9,770 nt of DNA from contig DASXXM010000353.1 of the NCBI GenBank assembly GCA_036503065.1, forward strand, positions 1 to 9,770, in the 5' to 3' direction. Source of the stretch: DATEPR01 sp036503065 (GTDB lineage: Bacteria > Actinomycetota > Actinomycetes > Mycobacteriales > Pseudonocardiaceae). Shown piece by piece: positions 6,786 through 9,770 of this stretch. The position numbers and the translations under genes are program-made. Under the pieces are notes generated by a model. The model was not told the origin of the DNA. It saw only the letters and a program-made list of their open reading frames with translations, and ran no database searches. The first letter of the stretch is position 1. Every line of letters begins with the position of its first letter.

Positions 6786-7237
6786 CCGGGCTCCCGGTCC
6801 TCAGCCCGGTGGCCGGCCGGGTCGTGCCCCTGACCGAGGTGCCGGACCCGGTCTTCGCCGAGGCCATGGTGGGCCCGGGACTGGCCGTCGTGCCGGCTTC
6901 GACACCGAGCGACGCCGTGGCCCCGGTCGACGGAACCATCGCGACGCTGCACCCGCACGCGTTCGTGGTGGCCACCGAGTCCGGCCACGCGGTGCTCGTG
7001 CATCTGGGCATCGACACGGTTCGCCTCAAGGGCGACGGCTTCACCCTGCACGTGGCCAAGGGAGATGTCGTCAGCGCGGGCCAGCCGATCGTCGGCTGGC
7101 ATCCGGCGGCCATCGAGGAAGCCGGTTACGCCACGGTCTGCCCGGTGATCGCGCTGGACGCGGTCCCGGACGCGGTCGTCGATCCGCACGACCCCGGTCC
7201 GGTCGCGGCAGGCGATCAGCTGTTCAGCTGGCACTGA
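6782..7237 (+). CDS. crr: PTS EIIA subunit, glucose family (Crr-like)
   Basis: A 151-residue cytosolic EIIA of the Crr type that moves phosphate from HPr to EIIB; in many bacteria it also signals sugar status. Visible motifs are LSPVAGRVVPL at the N terminus, FAEAMVGPGLAV, and the two active-site histidines: H59 in HPHAFVVAT and the phosphorylated H74 in VHLGIDTVRLKGDGF. The start is ATG 6782, which overlaps the EIIB stop as ATGA; no Shine-Dalgarno is apparent, so translation is likely coupled. The same frame is open upstream to 6023, but that part has no family resemblance and crosses the EIIB gene. A hairpin follows the stop directly. In streptomycetes Crr is the common EIIA and sits with ptsI and ptsH (from memory); here it pairs with EIIB. 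Confidence 0.93.
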   Translation: MTGLPVLSPVAGRVVPLTEVPDPVFAEAMVGPGLAVVPASTPSDAVAPVDGTIATLHPHAFVVATESGHAVLVHLGIDTVRLKGDGFTLHVAKGDVVSAGQPIVGWHPAAIEEAGYATVCPVIALDAVPDAVVDPHDPGPVAAGDQLFSWH

Positions 7238-7239
7238 GG

Positions 7240-7268
7240 CTGGCACCGAGGCGCCCCTCGGTTGTCAG
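7240..7268 (+). terminator. Hairpin terminator after the EIIB-EIIA pair
   Basis: Core stem ACCGAGG (7245-7251) pairs with CCTCGGT (7256-7262) around a 4-nt loop. It extends outward by five more pairs, one of them G-T, past a bulged T7263. It starts 3 bases after the EIIA stop, where an end-of-operon terminator is expected. There is no long T-run. Confidence 0.7.
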
Positions 7269-7379
7269 TAGCCCGAACCATCCAGCGATCAGCACACTCG
7301 GTGGCGCACAACGGTAGATCCCCGGCCTCGCCATCAACGACCCCATCGACCCAGGCAGACGCCAGTTTCGCCGGGACGG

Positions 7380-7440
7380 GTCGACTCGCCCACGCGAGTG
7401 GTCGACACGCACCGCGAACGGTCGACATGCGCCGCGACAC
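7380..7440. repeat. Three imperfect ~20-bp tandem repeats headed by GTCGAC
   Basis: GTCGAC occurs at 7380, 7401 and 7421, spaced 21 and 20 bp. Unit 2 (GTCGACACGCACCGCGAACG) and unit 3 (GTCGACATGCGCCGCGACAC) agree at 15 of 20 positions. Unit 1 shares the head but then forms a short inverted repeat, ACTCGC (7384-7389) with GCGAGT (7394-7399). They lie 46-106 bp upstream of the prepilin peptidase start and could be stacked protein-binding sites. The rest of the 7269-7485 spacer shows no gene or RNA that I can support. Confidence 0.6.
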
Positions 7441-7485
7441 GCCCGTTTGATCGACTTTCCCGGCCGGTCTGGTCATCGTGGAGTC

Positions 7486-8118
7486 ATGAACGTTTTCGGC
7501 ACGGCCGGCTTCGCGCTGGTCGGTATCGCGATGGGGGCCGCCGGGCGACTGCTGCTCGGGCGGCTGGCCCGTGGGGTCGTGCTGCGGCCGCCCTGGTGTG
7601 AGTTGGCGGCCGGTGCGGCGTCCGCCGTGCTCGGGTGGCGGGCCACTGCCGGGCTGCTGCCCTGGTGGTGGCTGCCGGTGCCGTTACTGCTCGCCTGGCT
7701 CGCGGTTCCGCTCGCAGCGGCCGACCTGGCCCGTCGTCGGTTGCCGGACGCGTTGACGCTGCCGGCCTATCCGGTGCTGGGTCTGGCCGTCGCGCTGGCC
7801 GCCGCCGGTGGGCCCGATCCCGGGCTGGGACTGCGGGCGGTCGTGGGGATCCTGCTGTTCGGTGGCGCGCATGCCGTGGTTCGGGTGCTGGCGCCGGCCG
7901 CGCTCGGTGCCGGTGATGTCAAGCTGGCCGGCAGCCTCGGTGCCGTGCTCGGTGCGCTCGGCTGGTCCGCACTGGTGGTCGCCGCCGTGCTGGCCGCCGT
8001 CGTCACCGCGTTGCTCGCGGTGGGTCACCGCAGGGCGGTCGCGCCGCACGGGCCGGGGCTGCTGCTGGCCACCTGGCTGGTCGCCGCGTTCCCCGGCGGC
8101 CACTTATCCACCGGGTGA
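7486..8118 (+). CDS. A24-family prepilin peptidase (TadV/CpaA/PilD-like), single-domain
   Basis: A 210-residue polytopic membrane aspartic peptidase that would cleave leader peptides of type IV or Flp/Tad-type pilins. Catalytic residues fit the family: D80 in AADLARRRLPD and D144 in GAGDVKLAG. Nearly everything else is hydrophobic, giving about six transmembrane segments. The N-terminal methyltransferase domain of E. coli-type PilD is absent, as in small archaeal and Tad-type members. I chose ATG 7486; a TTG 39 bp upstream (7447) keeps the frame but adds non-membrane residues. The ribosome site is poor (GGAG only 2 nt from ATG). Two leucines are TTA codons (7684-7686, L67; 8104-8106, near the C terminus), unusual at this GC content. 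No pilin or secretion genes are in view, so its substrates are unknown. A homologue lies near aroE in mycobacteria (from memory), so the position is probably ancestral. Confidence 0.85.
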   Translation: MNVFGTAGFALVGIAMGAAGRLLLGRLARGVVLRPPWCELAAGAASAVLGWRATAGLLPWWWLPVPLLLAWLAVPLAAADLARRRLPDALTLPAYPVLGLAVALAAAGGPDPGLGLRAVVGILLFGGAHAVVRVLAPAALGAGDVKLAGSLGAVLGALGWSALVVAAVLAAVVTALLAVGHRRAVAPHGPGLLLATWLVAAFPGGHLSTG

Positions 8119-8159
8119 CACGACTCGTCAGGTTCGTCGTCGGCCGTCGTACCCATCAT

Positions 8160-8165
8160 GGGAGG
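8160..8165 (+). promoter_or_regulatory. Ribosome binding site that fixes the aroC start
   Basis: GGGAGG lies 8 nt ahead of GTG 8174. The aroC frame is open far upstream (to 7808, inside the peptidase gene), and this site identifies GTG 8174 as the start. Confidence 0.8.
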
Positions 8166-8173
8166 ATCACACG

Positions 8174-9370
8174 GTGCTGCGCTGGATCACCGCCGGGGAA
8201 TCACACGGGCCTGCCCTGGTCGCCGTGCTGGAGGGCCTTGTCGCCGATGTCGAGGTCACGACCGCCGACATTGCCGCCCAGTTGGCCCGCCGTCGTCTCG
8301 GCTACGGCCGGGGTGCCCGGATGAAGTTCGAGGCCGACGAGGTGGAGGTGCTCGGCGGCGTCCGGCACGGCCGCACCATGGGCGGCCCGGTCGCCATCAA
8401 GGTCGGCAACACCGAGTGGCCCAAGTGGGAGCGGGTGATGTCCGCCGACCCGGTCGACCCGGCCGAGCTGGCGGACCTGAGCCGCAACGCCCCGCTCACC
8501 CGGCCACGCCCCGGCCATGCCGACCTGCCCGGCATGCTCAAGTACAACTTCACGGACGCCCGGCCGGTACTCGAACGGGCCAGCGCCCGGGAGACCGCCG
8601 CGCGGACCGCACTGGGCACGGTGGCCAGGGCGTTCCTGCGGCAGGTGCTCGGCGTCGAGGTGGTCAGCCATGTGGTCGCGCTCGGCTCGGTCAACGCGCC
8701 GGAGGGCCAGTTGCCGGGGCCGCACGACCTCGACCTGATCGACAGCAGCCCGGTGCGCGCTCTGGACCAGGCGACAACCGACGCGATGGTCGCCGAGGTC
8801 GACGCCGCCCGCAAGGACGGCGACACGCTCGGCGGCATCGTCGAGGTCGTCGTGCACGGCCTGCCGCCGGGTCTCGGCTCCCACGTGCACTGGGACCGAC
8901 GGCTCGACTCCCGGCTGGCCGCCGCGATGCTGGGCATCCAGGCGATCAAGGGCGTCGAGATCGGCGACGGCTTCGCCGTGGCCCGGTCGCGCGGCAGCCA
9001 GGCGCACGACGAGATCGAGCCGGGCAACGGCACCGAGGGCGCCAAAGGCGTCAGCCGCAAGTCCAACCGGGCCGGCGGCCTGGAAGGCGGCATCACCAAC
9101 GGCGAACCGCTGCGGGTGCGGGCCGCGATGAAGCCGATCTCCACCGTGCCGCGCGCGCTGTCCACAGTGGACGTCGCGACCGGCGAGGTCGCGGTCGCCA
9201 TCAACCAGCGCTCGGACGTGTGCGCGGTGCCGGCCGCCGGTGTGGTCGCCGAGGCGATGGTGGCGTTGGTGGTCGCCGACGCGGTACTGGAGAAGTTCGG
9301 CGGTGACTCGGTCGGCGAGACCGCCCGCAACGCCAAGGCATACCTGGCCGCCGCTGAGCAACGCTGGTGA
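8174..9370 (+). CDS. aroC: Chorismate synthase
   Basis: Makes chorismate from 5-enolpyruvylshikimate-3-phosphate by anti-1,4 elimination of phosphate, using reduced FMN; it is the last common step to the aromatic amino acids, folate and menaquinone. The 398-residue protein begins VLRWITAGESHG with invariant H11, has RRLGYGRGARMKFE (41-53), the second active-site histidine H115 in PGHADL, RASARETAARTALG, SRKSNRAGGLEGGITNGEPL with the FMN/substrate loop, and QRSDVCAVPAAGVVAEAM and EKFGGDS near the end. Length and motifs are normal. GTG 8174 has a good ribosome site. It follows the peptidase gene by 55 bp and is separated from aroK by a repeat-filled spacer, although the two genes probably share a transcript. 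Confidence 0.97.
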   Translation: MLRWITAGESHGPALVAVLEGLVADVEVTTADIAAQLARRRLGYGRGARMKFEADEVEVLGGVRHGRTMGGPVAIKVGNTEWPKWERVMSADPVDPAELADLSRNAPLTRPRPGHADLPGMLKYNFTDARPVLERASARETAARTALGTVARAFLRQVLGVEVVSHVVALGSVNAPEGQLPGPHDLDLIDSSPVRALDQATTDAMVAEVDAARKDGDTLGGIVEVVVHGLPPGLGSHVHWDRRLDSRLAAAMLGIQAIKGVEIGDGFAVARSRGSQAHDEIEPGNGTEGAKGVSRKSNRAGGLEGGITNGEPLRVRAAMKPISTVPRALSTVDVATGEVAVAINQRSDVCAVPAAGVVAEAMVALVVADAVLEKFGGDSVGETARNAKAYLAAAEQRW

Positions 9371-9590
9371 ACGAGTTGGCGAGCGAACCGATGTCACAGC
9401 GAGTTGTCACCGGGTTTGTCGAGTGTCGTCCAGGCGGAGTCATGAGCGAGCTTGCGAGCGAATCATCGAACACAGCGCGGTTCGCCGTTGCGCCCGACGA
9501 GCGCCGGCGAGGAGGGAGCAGCGGCGAGCTTGCGACCGAATCAATGGGGCGCAGTGCGTCCGACGAGCGCTGGCGAGGAGGTGGCCAGTG
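9367..9590 (+). repeat. Tandem repeat tract between aroC and aroK containing duplicated start/ribosome-site modules
   Basis: Three related units begin at 9367 (GTGAACGAGTTGGCGAGCGA), 9442 (ATGAGCGAGCTTGCGAGCGA) and 9520 (degenerate head, then GGCGAGCTTGCGACCGAA), spaced 75 and 78 bp. The aroK start at 9588 (GTGAGCGACC) resembles the head of a fourth unit. Ends of units 2 and 3 also repeat: 9490-9515 and 9556-9581 agree at 24 of 26 bases and include GACGAGCGC and GGCGAGGAGG. Unit 1 starts on the last bases of aroC, its GTGA containing the aroC stop. Dispersed repeats with a GAGCGAGCTTGCGAGCGAA core are familiar to me from other actinobacterial spacers, but I cannot confirm their distribution here. 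Confidence 0.8.
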
Positions 9591-9591
9591 A
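9367..9591 (+). CDS. Possible 74-residue leader-like ORF made of the aroC-aroK repeats (doubtful)
   Basis: One frame runs through all three repeat units. It starts at a GTG overlapping the aroC stop and ends at a TGA overlapping the aroK GTG, so both junctions are 4-bp overlaps of the GTGA type. The peptide is itself repetitive (NELASE, SELASE, GELATE; DERRRGG, DERWRGG) and polar, with no known domain. It may be translated only to carry ribosomes from aroC to aroK, or may be a chance product of in-frame repeats. I do not recognise a function and doubt it makes a stable protein. Confidence 0.25.
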   Translation: MNELASEPMSQRVVTGFVECRPGGVMSELASESSNTARFAVAPDERRRGGSSGELATESMGRSASDERWRGGGQ

Positions 9592-9770
9592 GCGACCATA
9601 ATCAGGGCCCGCGTGCCGTCATCGTCGGGCCGCCCGGCGCTGGCAAGACCACCGTCGGCGAACTGCTCGCGGCACGCCTCGACGTGCCGTTCCGCGACGT
9701 CGACCACGACATCGAGCGTGCCGCCGGCAAGTCCATTTCGGACATCTTCACTACCGACGGCGAGCCGGCG
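9588..9770 (+). CDS. aroK: Shikimate kinase, N-terminal part (3' end outside window)
   Basis: Phosphorylates shikimate at the 3-hydroxyl with ATP, the step between AroE and EPSP synthase. Sixty-one codons are visible; the family is about 165-180 residues. The Walker A P-loop reads GPPGAGKTT (14-22), and DVDHDIE (37-43) holds the acidic residues that bind shikimate and magnesium; many homologues have DTDxxIE. AGKSISDIF and GE follow as in the family. The start is GTG 9588, with GAGGAGG (9576-9582) 5 nt upstream, both inside the last repeat unit. aroB and aroQ often follow in actinobacteria, but the window ends first. Confidence 0.94.
   Translation, partial: MSDHNQGPRAVIVGPPGAGKTTVGELLAARLDVPFRDVDHDIERAAGKSISDIFTTDGEPA

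Noticed and set aside
7380..7440. CRISPR-like array from regularly spaced GTCGAC
   Set aside because: The repeat head is only 6 bp, there are three copies and no spacer structure; a short tandem repeat explains it.
7262..7450. Small open frames on both strands in the spacer after EIIA
   Set aside because: No ribosome site, no recognisable sequence, and they run through the GTCGAC repeats.
7463..7478. Possible dre half site (CCGGTCTGG) before the prepilin peptidase
   Set aside because: Only the left half resembles the operator and there is no palindrome, so chance is likely.
7808..8173. Long N-terminal extension of the aroC reading frame
   Set aside because: It overlaps the prepilin peptidase in another frame. 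GTG 8174 with GGGAGG upstream matches the known chorismate synthase N terminus.
8201..9397. Minus-strand open frame (398 codons) opposite aroC
   Set aside because: Shadow of chorismate synthase, typical of very GC-rich codon bias.

Overview
The window is very GC-rich, uses GTG starts freely and packs its genes into overlapping pairs. Protein sequences resemble those of high-GC Actinobacteria, most likely the order Pseudonocardiales (Amycolatopsis/Saccharopolyspora-like). This placement rests on the look of the proteins and remembered synteny, not on a database search. No rRNA, tRNA, CRISPR array, transposase or phage gene was seen.

Region 1 (1-3819, + strand) is a housekeeping run: the 3' part of alaS, then ruvX, mltG and aroE. 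Spacing is tight (15-bp gap, 4-bp overlap, 14-bp overlap), which suggests one transcript. It ends in a perfect 18-bp hairpin that overlaps the aroE stop codon. The hairpin also faces the end of the converging ptsH gene, so it probably terminates both strands.

Region 2 (3833-7268) is a sugar phosphotransferase (PTS) cassette, most likely for N-acetylglucosamine. On the minus strand, a GntR/HutC regulator resembling DasR overlaps the EIIC permease (nagE type), followed by HPr (ptsH). On the plus strand, diverging from the regulator, are separate EIIB and EIIA genes overlapping by 4 bp. The 236-bp divergent spacer holds a near-consensus DasR operator (dre) centred on GGTCTAGACC. The cassette thus encodes the regulator, its probable operator and every PTS relay component except Enzyme I.

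Region 3 (7269-8118) is a spacer of about 220 bp with three imperfect GTCGAC-headed tandem repeats, then a small single-domain A24 prepilin peptidase with two rare TTA codons.

Region 4 (8174-9770) resumes the shikimate pathway with aroC (chorismate synthase) and the start of aroK (shikimate kinase). Between them lie about 220 bp of tandem repeats that seem to copy a Shine-Dalgarno plus start-codon module and keep one reading frame open from the aroC stop to the aroK start.

The alaS-ruvX-mltG-aroE-prepilin peptidase-aroC-aroK order is familiar in Actinobacteria, including mycobacteria (from memory). The PTS cassette therefore looks like accessory material lodged between aroE and the peptidase gene. 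No clearly new biological system is visible. The points most worth a second look are the aroC-aroK repeats, the dre-centred PTS layout, the GTCGAC repeats, the TTA codons and an AroE active-site variant.
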